This document shows positions 46,636-55,024 of a stretch of DNA of 64,000 nucleotides, in pieces. The DNA is from JAUSIF01 sp963711595 (GTDB taxonomy: Bacteria > Pseudomonadota > Alphaproteobacteria > Rhizobiales > Xanthobacteraceae), in the NCBI GenBank assembly GCA_963711595.1, contig CAVQER010000004.1, forward strand, positions 1 through 64,000, in the 5' to 3' direction. The notes beneath the pieces are model-generated. The model searched no databases and was not told the DNA's origin. It was given only the letters and a program-made list of their open reading frames with translations. Both the position numbers and the translations under genes were made by a program. Positions within the stretch are counted from its first letter, which is position 1, and each line of letters starts with the position of its first letter.

Positions 46636-47134
46636 CAAATTCCATATCCCATTGAGTTCGTATGTCGAAACCCGCGCTTGGCGGGAAGAGTGAACAAACC
46701 GCGAATTCTGAACATGCCTAGCGCGGCCCGTATGGTTCGCGGGGAAATCGCGCAAAGCCGCCGAACGCAGCTAACTCGCGGAAAGGTACCTTTATCGTCT
46801 TTCTTTTGCGTTGCAACTATTTACGTGGTTCAGTGCTCTATAGCGGTCGAGATCGCAGGCCCCGCCGGACGATGCGGTGGCAACCAATTGCTCGTAAGTC
46901 GTTGTGACCAGTTCGCCAGTGATCCGGCTTGCAAGCTCTCAACGTTCAAGGCGTGGATCACGGCCGAAATCGGCTGCTGCCGACTTCGGCCAGTTTAGTT
47001 ATAGCGAGCCTTGCTCCAACCGGCTCCCGGACTGGCGACGCCACCCGCTCCCTCCGTTCGTGGGGCGCCACGGCCCGATGATGAAATCGATCGATACTCC
47101 GCGGGCGATAACCTCTTCGGCGTCCTTGTTCCGC
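46636..47134. other. Intergenic region with a family D repeat
   Basis: 499 bases without a recognisable gene. It must hold the promoter for the PIG-L run. A family D repeat lies at 47036-47084, close to the stop of the GT2 gene. The AT-rich stretch around 46790-46850 is the likely promoter area. Confidence 0.5.
47036..47084. repeat. Intergenic repeat, family D (copy 1)
   Basis: CGACGCCACCCGCTCCCT, then CGTTCGTGGGGCGCCACGGC, resembles the element at 54971-55020, which has arms GCGACGCC/GGCGTCGC. Both copies lie just downstream of a minus-strand gene stop, so they may act as terminator-like or mRNA-stabilising hairpins. Confidence 0.55.
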
Positions 47135-48124
47135 TCAGCGCCCGATCCGGGGATAGCCTGCGCTCCAGCTGGATCGCACGGCCCAGATTGCGCGCCACTC
47201 TTCGGCGGCAGAGCGATATTTCTGATTGCGCGCCAGCGAGCCGAGCAACTTGTACGCCAGCATTCGCGAGAAGACGTGCAGCTTGAGCAGGCCAATCGCG
47301 AGGGCAGCTTTCGGGCGCGACCAGTGTTTCCTCAGATAATGGACCTGGCCGGTCATCCGCGCGATTGCTCTTGCGGACCGCAGGCGCTCCGAAGCTCCGC
47401 CATAGTGGATGATCGTCGCATCCGGCGTGAACAGGAGACGCGCACCCATGCCGCGGGCGCGGTAGCAGAGGTCTGCTTCCTCCGCAAACATGAAAAAGGT
47501 TTCGTCGAAACCGCCGAGCTCTTTCCATAGAGTGCGGTCGACGAGAAAGAAGCACCCGGAGCCGACCTCCACCTCGCGCACGTCACTGCGGTCCCACCCA
47601 CCGTACGCCCTCGGGTTGAAGAACTGCGAGTTACTGAACACGTTGGATAACCAGAGCAGGTCGGCGGTGATGGACCAAAGCGAGATGAACCGCCGGCAGG
47701 AGGTGCGGCCGACCGATCCGTCGGGCAATACCGTTCTACCGACCCACATTTTGCCGGCCGGGTTGACGCGCGCGAATTGCGCCAGCTTGTCGATGGCGTG
47801 ATCGAGGATGATCGTGTCAGGATTTAACAGGAGGAGGAGGTCTCCGCGCGCCTCGGCCGCCGCGACGTTGTTGGCGCGGCCGAAGCCGAGATTTTCCTTC
47901 GAGCGGATGAGCTGCACTTGGGGAAATTCCGCGGCGATCGCGTCGGCGGAACCATCACCTGAGGCGTTATCGACGACGATGACTTCGAAGCCCGTATCCG
48001 CGGCTTGCTCGTAGACCGAGCGGATCGCGGCGAGGGTCATCTCGCGCGTGTTGTAGCTGACGATCAGGATCGACAGCGCAACTTTCCGCGGTTCAGCCCT
48101 TTTGCGCACTGCCGGTATCGCCAT
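47135..48124 (-). CDS. GT2 family glycosyltransferase (rhamnosyltransferase-like)
   Basis: 329 residues from ATG 48124, with AAGGA seven bases upstream; GTG 48142 is an alternative. The GT-A domain begins ALSILIVSYNTREMTLAAIR. The nucleotide and metal elements are VIVVDNASGDGSADAIAAEF and LLLLNPDTI (DxD-like), and the acceptor region is DETFFMFAEEADLCYRARGM. The family transfers rhamnose or other deoxysugars to growing surface polysaccharide. It lies between the two halves of the second sugar locus. Confidence 0.88.
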   Translation of the reverse strand: MAIPAVRKRAEPRKVALSILIVSYNTREMTLAAIRSVYEQAADTGFEVIVVDNASGDGSADAIAAEFPQVQLIRSKENLGFGRANNVAAAEARGDLLLLLNPDTIILDHAIDKLAQFARVNPAGKMWVGRTVLPDGSVGRTSCRRFISLWSITADLLWLSNVFSNSQFFNPRAYGGWDRSDVREVEVGSGCFFLVDRTLWKELGGFDETFFMFAEEADLCYRARGMGARLLFTPDATIIHYGGASERLRSARAIARMTGQVHYLRKHWSRPKAALAIGLLKLHVFSRMLAYKLLGSLARNQKYRSAAEEWRAIWAVRSSWSAGYPRIGR

Positions 48125-48306
48125 CGGATTGTCCTTCGTCACGCAGTCGCCTGGTCCCCACCAAACCCATCCAACCGGTGTTCCTGCGTGCTGTTTCCAG
48201 TTTACGCAAGGCGCGGCGCGAGAAACATTGACATTTGATTAAACACGTCCAAGCTCTGGCAACGGCACAATAGCCACTGCGCAGGTTCCGGTGCGCTTCG
48301 TCTAGG

Positions 48307-48348
48307 AGATCGGGATTCCCAGACGGAAGATCGGGGTTCTCAGACGGA
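48307..48348. repeat. Short tandem repeat (two 21-bp units)
   Basis: Unit one AGATCGGGATTCCCAGACGG and unit two AGATCGGGGTTCTCAGACGG (each followed by A) differ at two positions. They lie 64-105 bases upstream of the GT2 start at 48412. Confidence 0.55.
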
Positions 48349-48411
48349 AGAGTGCGAGCTCAGGTTCGGACTCAACGTTGCGGCAGAAAATCAACGCGAT
48401 ACTGACGATAC

Positions 48412-49614
48412 ATGCTCACATACAATGCTGTGGTAATCACGAGAAATCGTCCACGAGCACTCGCTCTAAGCATCCCGCTCATCGCCAATCAAAGCAGACG
48501 ACCGAGCAGGTTGATTGTTGTTGATTTAAGTGAGGATCCAAACGCTACAGAGGACGTGATCCGAGCCTGCGCAGTGAGAGCCGATCTAGAAATCAAGTTA
48601 ATTCGAGCCGCGCCAGGAATATGCTCTCAAAGAAATGTTGGGCTGAGGCACGTGGATGCTGATGTCACGTTTTTTCCAGACGATGATTCTCTCGTTCTTC
48701 CGGGTGCGCTCGAGTCAATGATGAGAGTTTATGAGCGCGATGCCACAATGGCCATAGGGGGCGTTTGTAGTGCGTCCGAGGCAAATCCCCCGACCACAAC
48801 TATCCAAACGGCGAACCGCGAGTGCCGGACGAGACGAAGTGATCGCGTACCCCAGATCGTCAGGGCAGTGCTTCACCGGTTCGAAGAGCGGTTCCTGCCG
48901 GACCCCTTTATTACCGTGACCCGCCAGCGGTATGCACTTCGTCTTCCGCCGCCATGGTTGTCTGACGAAAACGCAACTCCGGCGGATTGGATGACCGGCT
49001 ATAGAATGTCATTTCGAACCGATGTCATTCGTCGAACGGGCTTTGACGAGCTGCTCGGCCGATACGCATTATTTGAAGACGCCGACGCATGTCTTCATGT
49101 TACTCGGACGCAATTTTTAGTCGTGGCGCGTAACGCCAGAATTCATCACTATCGGTCCCCCGAAGCGCGCGACACCGGGCGGGCCATGGGTGTCATGCAA
49201 ATCCTGAATCGCGCTTACGTACTCGCGAAGCACGATGCATTGGACGAGGGGGTCGTGCGCGATCTGTACCGATACTCAAAGTACAAGATCATGCGGTATT
49301 CATTGGCCACGACTTCACGGTGGGGCAGGTCGCGATTCTGGGGAGCACTTGAAGCATATCGCAGGCTTGCATCGTTCTTGGAGAGTTCGAATGATATTCG
49401 CAATCGATATCTCGAACTTCGGAATACGCTCCTGAACGAAAGCGAATTTTCGAAGCGGACGCCTCCGGTTCAAGTAACCTCTCCGTCGTTGGTGGTCGAC
49501 CACGTTGTCCCGCAGAACGAAGTAGTCGAGAGAGCGACCGACTTTGCAGATACGCACGCGCGAGCGCTCGAAACGGGTAGATTGCCTGGGCGCCGATCCG
49601 GCGACAATTACTAG
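48412..49614 (+). CDS. GT2 family glycosyltransferase
   Basis: 400 residues. The GT-A fold is visible as YNAVVITRNRPRALALSIPL, then RLIVVDLSEDPNATEDVIRA and the metal motif VTFFPDDDSLVLPGALESMM. Residues 200-215 (TPADWMTGYRMSFRTDVIRR) hold the acceptor-side elements, followed by FEDADACLHV. The C-terminal 80 residues are hydrophilic and not part of the domain. Codon use looks slightly more AT-rich than in the neighbours, which could mean separate acquisition. The ribosome site is weak. Confidence 0.82.
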   Translation: MLTYNAVVITRNRPRALALSIPLIANQSRRPSRLIVVDLSEDPNATEDVIRACAVRADLEIKLIRAAPGICSQRNVGLRHVDADVTFFPDDDSLVLPGALESMMRVYERDATMAIGGVCSASEANPPTTTIQTANRECRTRRSDRVPQIVRAVLHRFEERFLPDPFITVTRQRYALRLPPPWLSDENATPADWMTGYRMSFRTDVIRRTGFDELLGRYALFEDADACLHVTRTQFLVVARNARIHHYRSPEARDTGRAMGVMQILNRAYVLAKHDALDEGVVRDLYRYSKYKIMRYSLATTSRWGRSRFWGALEAYRRLASFLESSNDIRNRYLELRNTLLNESEFSKRTPPVQVTSPSLVVDHVVPQNEVVERATDFADTHARALETGRLPGRRSGDNY

Positions 49615-49795
49615 CGCCTGCCCATAGCGCCGCCAGCTGATCGGCGCTTCGTTTCGCGTCGAGAATCCGAATGCGACCGCTCTTGCGGCTGCGGTACCAG
49701 TTTTTCGCTCTGAGTTCTGAATTTCGGGGCGGTTGGGCTTGTCTCGGCCGTCCACCTCACTATCGTCATCGGACGAGCGTGTTGGGTCCCGCCGC

Positions 49796-50587
49796 ATGCG
49801 TATCGCGACCTGGAACGTCAATTCCGTGAAGGCCCGCGTTGAGCCGATGCGGCGTTGGCTCGCCGAGCGCGAGCCGCACATCGTTTGCCTGCAGGAAATC
49901 AAATGCCTCGACGAGGCATTTCCGCGCGAGCCGTTCGAAGAGCTCGGCTCCAACATCGCGACGCATGGCCAAAAGACCTACAATGGCGTTGCGATCCTGT
50001 CGAAGCTGCCTCTTGAAGAGGTTGAGCGCGGTCTGCCCGGCGGGGACTCCGACGATCAGTCGCAATTCATCGAAGCCGTCGTTTCGACGAGCCGCGGATC
50101 GCTGCGGGTCGCCTCCATCTATCTTGCGAATGGCAATCCCGCGCCAGGCGACCGGTATCAGTACAAGCTCGCCTGGATGGATCGGCTGAGAGAGCACGCA
50201 CGCGAGCGGCTCGCCCTTGAGGAGCCGCTTGTCGTCGCAGGCGACTACAGTGTGATTCCGATGCCTGTCGATGCCGAGCGTCCGGAGAAGTGGAAGACCG
50301 ACGCATTGTTCCTGCCGCCGACGCGCGACAAGTTTCATGCTTTCGAGCATCTTGGTCTCGTCGATGCGGTTCGGGAGACGAGCGACGAACGCGGCCTCTA
50401 TACGTTCTGGGACCATGTGACGAACGCATTTCAGCGCGACGACGGAATCCGCATCGACCACCTGCTGCTGTCGCCGCAGGCCGCCGATCTTCTGACGGCG
50501 AGTGGGATGGATCACGGAATGCGGGGCGGTGAACGACCGTCAGACCATGTTCCCGTCTGGATCGATCTCGACATTCCAACGGCATAA
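49796..50587 (+). CDS. xthA: Exodeoxyribonuclease III-like AP endonuclease with altered active site
   Basis: 263 residues from ATG 49796 (MRIATWNVNSVKARVEPMRR). The EEP-fold motifs are present: LQEIKC with the metal-binding Glu, then YLANGNP, the GDxN region and the C-terminal RIDHLLLSP and RPSDHVPVW with the catalytic His. The family's GD(Y/F)N motif reads GDYSVIP here: the usual Asn, which positions the scissile phosphate, is Ser (codon AGT). It should act in base-excision repair, but activity may be reduced. It is unrelated in function to the flanking sugar genes and may mark the chromosomal backbone around an inserted locus. Confidence 0.88.
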   Translation: MRIATWNVNSVKARVEPMRRWLAEREPHIVCLQEIKCLDEAFPREPFEELGSNIATHGQKTYNGVAILSKLPLEEVERGLPGGDSDDQSQFIEAVVSTSRGSLRVASIYLANGNPAPGDRYQYKLAWMDRLREHARERLALEEPLVVAGDYSVIPMPVDAERPEKWKTDALFLPPTRDKFHAFEHLGLVDAVRETSDERGLYTFWDHVTNAFQRDDGIRIDHLLLSPQAADLLTASGMDHGMRGGERPSDHVPVWIDLDIPTA

Positions 50588-50665
50588 CCGGATTCATGTT
50601 CCGCTGTTCGCTCGCGACAACAAAGATCGGCCACGGTCTCATCTCTTTGCTAGGGTGTGGGGTCA

Positions 50666-51196
50666 ATGATCTTCATTGAGACCGCTCTCAAAGGCGCATA
50701 CGTCATCGATCTCAAGAGAATCGAGGATGAGCGCGGCTTTTTTGCTCGTGTCTTTTGTCAGAACGAGTTCAGAGCACATCACCTGAATCCGAACATGGTT
50801 CAAATCAATGCCGCCTTCAGCCACAGGCGGGGCACGGTTCGCGGCATGCATTTTCAGAGGGCGCCGTGGGAGGAAGCCAAGCTGGTTCGATGCACCCGCG
50901 GCGCAATCTACGATGTCATCGTCGACCTTCGCCAGGATTCCCCGACCCGAGGGCGTTGGCTGGGCGTTGAGTTGACGGAAGAGAATCGCAAGATGGTTTA
51001 TGTGCCCGAAGGTTTTGCTCATGGGTACCAGACGCTGGCTGAGCAAACGGAGATCTACTACCAGACATCGCAGTTCTACGCGCCCGAGTATGCGACCGGG
51101 GTGCGCTTCGATGATCCGGCCCTGGGCATCGTGTGGCCGCTTTCGGTGGAGGTCATCTCCGATCAGGACCGTGGCTGGCCCGCATACGCCCCGTGA
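50666..51196 (+). CDS. rfbC: dTDP-4-dehydrorhamnose 3,5-epimerase family protein (RmlC-like)
   Basis: 176 residues from ATG 50666; GTG 50657 is also in frame. It is a cupin-fold enzyme: ERGFFARVFCQNEF, then the catalytic His in TVRGMHFQRAPWEEAKLVRC, and YVPEGFAHGYQTLAEQTEIY. The family epimerises C3 and/or C5 of 4-keto-6-deoxy nucleotide sugars. It starts a plus-strand run with the SDR, the SAF oxidoreductase and the C-methyltransferase. The substrate may be CDP- or dTDP-linked; no rmlA or rmlB was seen in the window, and an RfbF-like enzyme is encoded at 42670. Confidence 0.85.
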   Translation: MIFIETALKGAYVIDLKRIEDERGFFARVFCQNEFRAHHLNPNMVQINAAFSHRRGTVRGMHFQRAPWEEAKLVRCTRGAIYDVIVDLRQDSPTRGRWLGVELTEENRKMVYVPEGFAHGYQTLAEQTEIYYQTSQFYAPEYATGVRFDDPALGIVWPLSVEVISDQDRGWPAYAP

Positions 51197-51267
51197 TCAC
51201 TACGCGGCTGTTTACCGTACCGACGATCGCTTCTGGAAGAGCGAGAACCGGCCGAGGAGAATGAGGT

Positions 51268-52314
51268 ATGCGAATTCTCGTGACAGGCAGCCGGGGATAC
51301 ATCGGCGCGGTACTCGTGCCAATGCTGGAGGCCGAGGGTCACTCGGTAGTCGGTCTCGATAGCGACCTGTTCGAGCAATGCACATTCGGCCGCTGGCCCA
51401 ATGCACCCTCCTTCGTCCGCCGCGACATTCGGGACGTCACAGCCGACGACCTCGTCGGATGCGACGCTATCATCCATCTGAGCGGGCTCTCAGACAACTC
51501 GCTGGGTGCGCTGCTTCCACAGTTGGCGTTTGAGATCAATCACGCCGCGTCGGTGCGCCTTGCCAAGTTGGCTAAGCAGGCTGGCGTGAGTCGGTTTCTC
51601 TTCGCCTCGTCGTGCAGCATCTACGGCAACTCGGGCGACGACCTCGTCGATGAGGAATCACCGCCGAGCCCGGTGACACCGTACGGCGAGTCAAAGGTAC
51701 GCGTGGAACAAGATGTCGCCGCGCTGGCCGATGCGGATTTCAGTCCGGTATTTCTCCGCATTGCGACGGCCTACGGCGTATCGCCGCGATTGCGTCTTGA
51801 TCTCGTCCTCAACAACCTGGTCGCGCTGGCCTTCACGACGGGCCGCGTGTTCATCCGCGGCGACGGCACCCCGTGGCGGCCTCTGGTCCACGTCGAAGAC
51901 GTCGCCGGCGCTTTTGTCGCCGTGCTGAACGCGCGCCGCGAGCTCATCCACAACGAAACGTTCGTTGTCGGACGCCCGGGGGAGAACTACCGCGTTAGCG
52001 AGATCGCCGAAGTTGTCCGGCAGACGGTGCCCGGTTGCCGGATCGAATATTCGCAGAATCCCAGCCCGGATCGAAGAAACTGTCGAGCCGATTTTGGCAA
52101 GCTTGCAAGAACCCTGCCTGACTTCAAGCCTCGCTGGGACATCCGGAGCGGGGCGGACGAGCTTTACAATGCATTCAAATTGCAGAAGTTGGCGTTGGAG
52201 GATCTCGAGGGCACGAAATACAAACGAATTGATACTGTCCGGCAGTTGATTGAAAATCACCGTCTCACGGACAGTCTTCGACTGAAAGATGAATTCGCGA
52301 AAGGATTGTCATGA
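51268..52314 (+). CDS. NAD-dependent epimerase/reductase (SDR) of nucleotide-sugar pathway
   Basis: 348 residues from ATG 51268 (GAGGAGAATGAGGT upstream). The NAD site is MRILVTGSRGYIGAVLVPML; the catalytic motif is FLFASSCSIYGNSG and PYGESKVRVEQDV (YxxxK). The C-terminal half has RPLVHVEDVAGAFVAVL and FKPRWDIRSGADELYNAF, as in sugar epimerases and 4-ketoreductases. It overlaps the next gene by ATGA, so the two are translated together. It likely reduces or epimerises the keto-sugar made upstream. Confidence 0.87.
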   Translation: MRILVTGSRGYIGAVLVPMLEAEGHSVVGLDSDLFEQCTFGRWPNAPSFVRRDIRDVTADDLVGCDAIIHLSGLSDNSLGALLPQLAFEINHAASVRLAKLAKQAGVSRFLFASSCSIYGNSGDDLVDEESPPSPVTPYGESKVRVEQDVAALADADFSPVFLRIATAYGVSPRLRLDLVLNNLVALAFTTGRVFIRGDGTPWRPLVHVEDVAGAFVAVLNARRELIHNETFVVGRPGENYRVSEIAEVVRQTVPGCRIEYSQNPSPDRRNCRADFGKLARTLPDFKPRWDIRSGADELYNAFKLQKLALEDLEGTKYKRIDTVRQLIENHRLTDSLRLKDEFAKGLS

Positions 52315-53622
52315 TTGTAGTCGATGAGCTCCTGCGGGAGCGTGCGAGGCAAGGCAACCCGATCCGGGTTGGGTTGGTTGGTGCGGGTGCCGCGGCGCGC
52401 ATGATCGCCATCCAATTGCTGACTCCGGTCGAGGGGATTCGCCTGGTTGTCATTGCCAATCGCACACCGGCAAAGGCCGCGCGCATCTACGCCGACGAAG
52501 GCGTGACCTCGCCAGTCAGCGTGTCCAGCGCAGCTGCATTGGACGACGCGATTGCTCGGGAAATGCCTGCGATTACCGGCGATGCCACGCTGCTGTGCGG
52601 CGCGAGCTCGGTTGACGTAATCGTCGACGCGACGGGGTCGGTGGATTTCGGCGGCCAGCTAGCGATGCGCGCGTTCGAGAGTCGCAAGCACGTCGTGCTG
52701 ATCAATACCGAGCTCGAATTCGACCTTAGGTCCCATTCTCAAGGTGCACGCAGACCGGGCCGGCGTGACCGTCACCAACACCGATGGAGACGAGCCAGGG
52801 GTTGCGATGACTCTCCTCCGCTATCTCAAGTCGATCGGGCTCAAGCCGGTGGCGACGGGAAATCTCAAAGGGCTGGTGGATCTGTACCGAACACCCGAGA
52901 CGCAGCGCGGTTTCGCCGAAAAATACTCGATGAATCCCCAAATCGTCACGTCATTCGCCGACGGGACCAAATTGTCGATGGAAGCCGCCGTGCTTGCCAA
53001 CGCAACTGGATTCAAGGTGGGCAAACGAGGAATGTACGGCAACCGTTGCGACCACGTGAATGAGATCGTCAATCACCTCCCCATGGAACAGCTCCTCTCC
53101 GGCGGACTCGTTGACTACGCGCTCGGCGCCGCGCCGCATTCGGGCGCATTCGTGGTGGTTCACGAGGAACATCCGGCCAAGAAGCGGAACTTGGGCTACT
53201 TCAAGATGGGCGACGGTCCGCTGTACGTTTTCTATACACCTTATCACCTGCCGCACATTCAGATCGCGGCAACCATCGCGCGCGCTGCGCTACTGGGCGA
53301 TGCCACCGTTTCGCCGCTGGGCGCACCGGTATGCAGCGTGGCCACGTTCGCAAAGAAGGATCTCAAAGCCGGCGACGTACTTGATGGCGTCGGCGGCTTC
53401 ACGACCTATGGTGTGGTCGAAAACACGGGCATTTTTAACGCGGAGAATCTTCTTTCGATGGGGCTATCGGAGGGCGGCCGGATCAAGCGCGATATCCTCA
53501 AAGACGAACCGATCGCATTCGCCGACGTGGAGCTTCCGGAGGGGCGTTTCTGCGATGCGCTCTACGCGGAGCAAAGCCACTATTTCTCCAAGCAGCCTGT
53601 CGGATCTCGCGGAAATGCATGA
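52311..53622 (+). pseudogene. NAD(P)-dependent oxidoreductase with SAF domain, one-base frameshift
   Basis: The N-terminal part has a homoserine-dehydrogenase-like Rossmann fold (IRVGLVGAGAAARMIAIQLL). It breaks after TELEFDL near 52729-52732. The other frame continues GPILKVHADRAGVTVTNTDG and DEPGVAMTLLRYL through to SVATFAKKDLKAGDVLDGVG, the SAF domain. Total length is 1 modulo 3. Repaired, the protein is about 436 residues. Such SAF oxidoreductases occur beside C-methyltransferases and cytidylyltransferases in O-antigen loci. Role here: reduction of a keto-sugar intermediate (inference). It overlaps the SDR upstream and the methyltransferase downstream. Confidence 0.83.
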
Positions 53623-54832
53623 TATCGCGCCGAGCGACAACAACGGGACGATGTGGGGCGACGGCATCTGCACTGTTTGCGGGGCCGATGAATTCGTCGA
53701 CTTCCTTGAGATCGAGGGGATCCCGGCGCAGGACGGAGTCCTGTGGCCGACCCAAGCTCAGGCCGCGATAGCACCAAAAGGAAATATTACTCTCAGCCTG
53801 TGCCTCAACTGCAGCTTCGCGGGGAACCGGACCTTCGAGCCAGAACTCCTGAAGTTCACCGGATACAATGTGTCGGCGGAATATTCGCCGCTATATCAGA
53901 AGTTCATCAAGGATCTGGCCACCGATCTAATCGATCGTCACGGCATCAGAAACAAGACGGTGCTCGATATCGGATGCGGCAACGGATACTTCCTCAGAAC
54001 CATCTGTGCGCTAGGGGAAAATCGCGGCGTGGGCTTCGACCCGAGTTACACGGATCTCTCGGCGAATAGCGGCAAGTCGCCGGATACGCGCTTCATCCAG
54101 GACTACTACTCCGAGCGTTACGCGTCATACCACGGTGATCTCGTGTGCTGCCGGCAGGTCATCGATCATCTTGGAAGTCCGAAAACATTTCTTAAGATGG
54201 TGCGGCGCGCGATCGGTGAGCGGAACGGAACCGTCGTATATTTCGAGGTGCCTAACCCGGAACGTCGACTTCAGAAGTTCGCACCGTGGAAAGTCGGCTA
54301 CGAACACGGTTCATGGTTTTTTCCCGAGTCATTCCGTCTGTTCTTCGAATTGTGCGGCTTCGAGGTGAAGTCTGTCGCTCCCGTTCACAGCGGAGACTAC
54401 CTGGGAATTGAATCTGTCGCGGCGCCGCGGGCCGCGGTGAACGCGAAACCCGTCTCGAAAACGGTAGCCGCTCGGCTCGCGGACGATTTGAAATCACTCT
54501 CGTCGCGTTTCGAGCGTGAAGTTTCGGAATGGAACCAGCGGCTCGAGCGGATGAAGAACGATAGCGTACGGGCCATTCCGTGGGGAGCGGGAGAGCACGG
54601 GATCGGTTTTGTGAACATTCTCAACATTCAGCAGCAGATGCCGTTCATCGTCGATATCAATCCCAGCCGCGTCGGAAAGTATCTTCCGGGAACAGGGCAG
54701 AAGGTCGTCGCGCCGGAGTTCATGGTCGAGTACAAACCAGACCTCCTCATCATTACGAATCCGACCTACAAGACCGAGATCCAGGATCACACGCGGAAGC
54801 TCGGCGTCAGGTGCGACTTCCTAGTGCTCTGA
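53615..54832 (+). CDS. Nucleotide-sugar C-methyltransferase (class I SAM-dependent, zinc-finger type)
   Basis: 405 residues from ATG 53615, overlapping the previous stop by 8 bases. The N-terminal zinc-binding domain has CTVCGADEF and LSLCLNC. A class I methyltransferase core follows (KTVLDIGCGNGYFLRTICAL). The C-terminal domain contains AIPWGAGEHGIGFVNILNIQ and LIITNPTYKTEI, as in TylC3/EryBIII-type sugar C-methyltransferases. It would add a branch methyl at C3 or C5 of a 4-keto-sugar, using SAM. Last gene of the rfbC-like operon. Confidence 0.9.
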   Translation: MHDIAPSDNNGTMWGDGICTVCGADEFVDFLEIEGIPAQDGVLWPTQAQAAIAPKGNITLSLCLNCSFAGNRTFEPELLKFTGYNVSAEYSPLYQKFIKDLATDLIDRHGIRNKTVLDIGCGNGYFLRTICALGENRGVGFDPSYTDLSANSGKSPDTRFIQDYYSERYASYHGDLVCCRQVIDHLGSPKTFLKMVRRAIGERNGTVVYFEVPNPERRLQKFAPWKVGYEHGSWFFPESFRLFFELCGFEVKSVAPVHSGDYLGIESVAAPRAAVNAKPVSKTVAARLADDLKSLSSRFEREVSEWNQRLERMKNDSVRAIPWGAGEHGIGFVNILNIQQQMPFIVDINPSRVGKYLPGTGQKVVAPEFMVEYKPDLLIITNPTYKTEIQDHTRKLGVRCDFLVL

Positions 54833-54970
54833 ACCGGAAACCAAGGTTCTGGCGCCGGCGAGCTCCGTTGACGCCGCTTGTTCAGGCGCCGACTGCGCCT
54901 ACGGTTGTGCGCTGCTGACGCCCACCGCACCCGTCACACGCCAGATGTGCGCCTGGATCAACGGGTCTCG

Positions 54971-55020
54971 CGACGCCATTCCGCTCGCTTCGCTCGCGGG
55001 GCGTCGCGGCCCGGTGGTGA
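54971..55020. repeat. Intergenic repeat, family D (copy 2)
   Basis: CGACGCCATTCCGCTCGC, then TTCGCTCGCGGGGCGTCGCG. With the preceding base, GCGACGCC pairs with GGCGTCGC around a further inner stem, giving a stable hairpin. It ends 4 bases before the stop of the sigma-factor gene at 55025 (minus strand). Compare 47036-47084. Confidence 0.6.
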
Positions 55021-55024
55021 CGGG

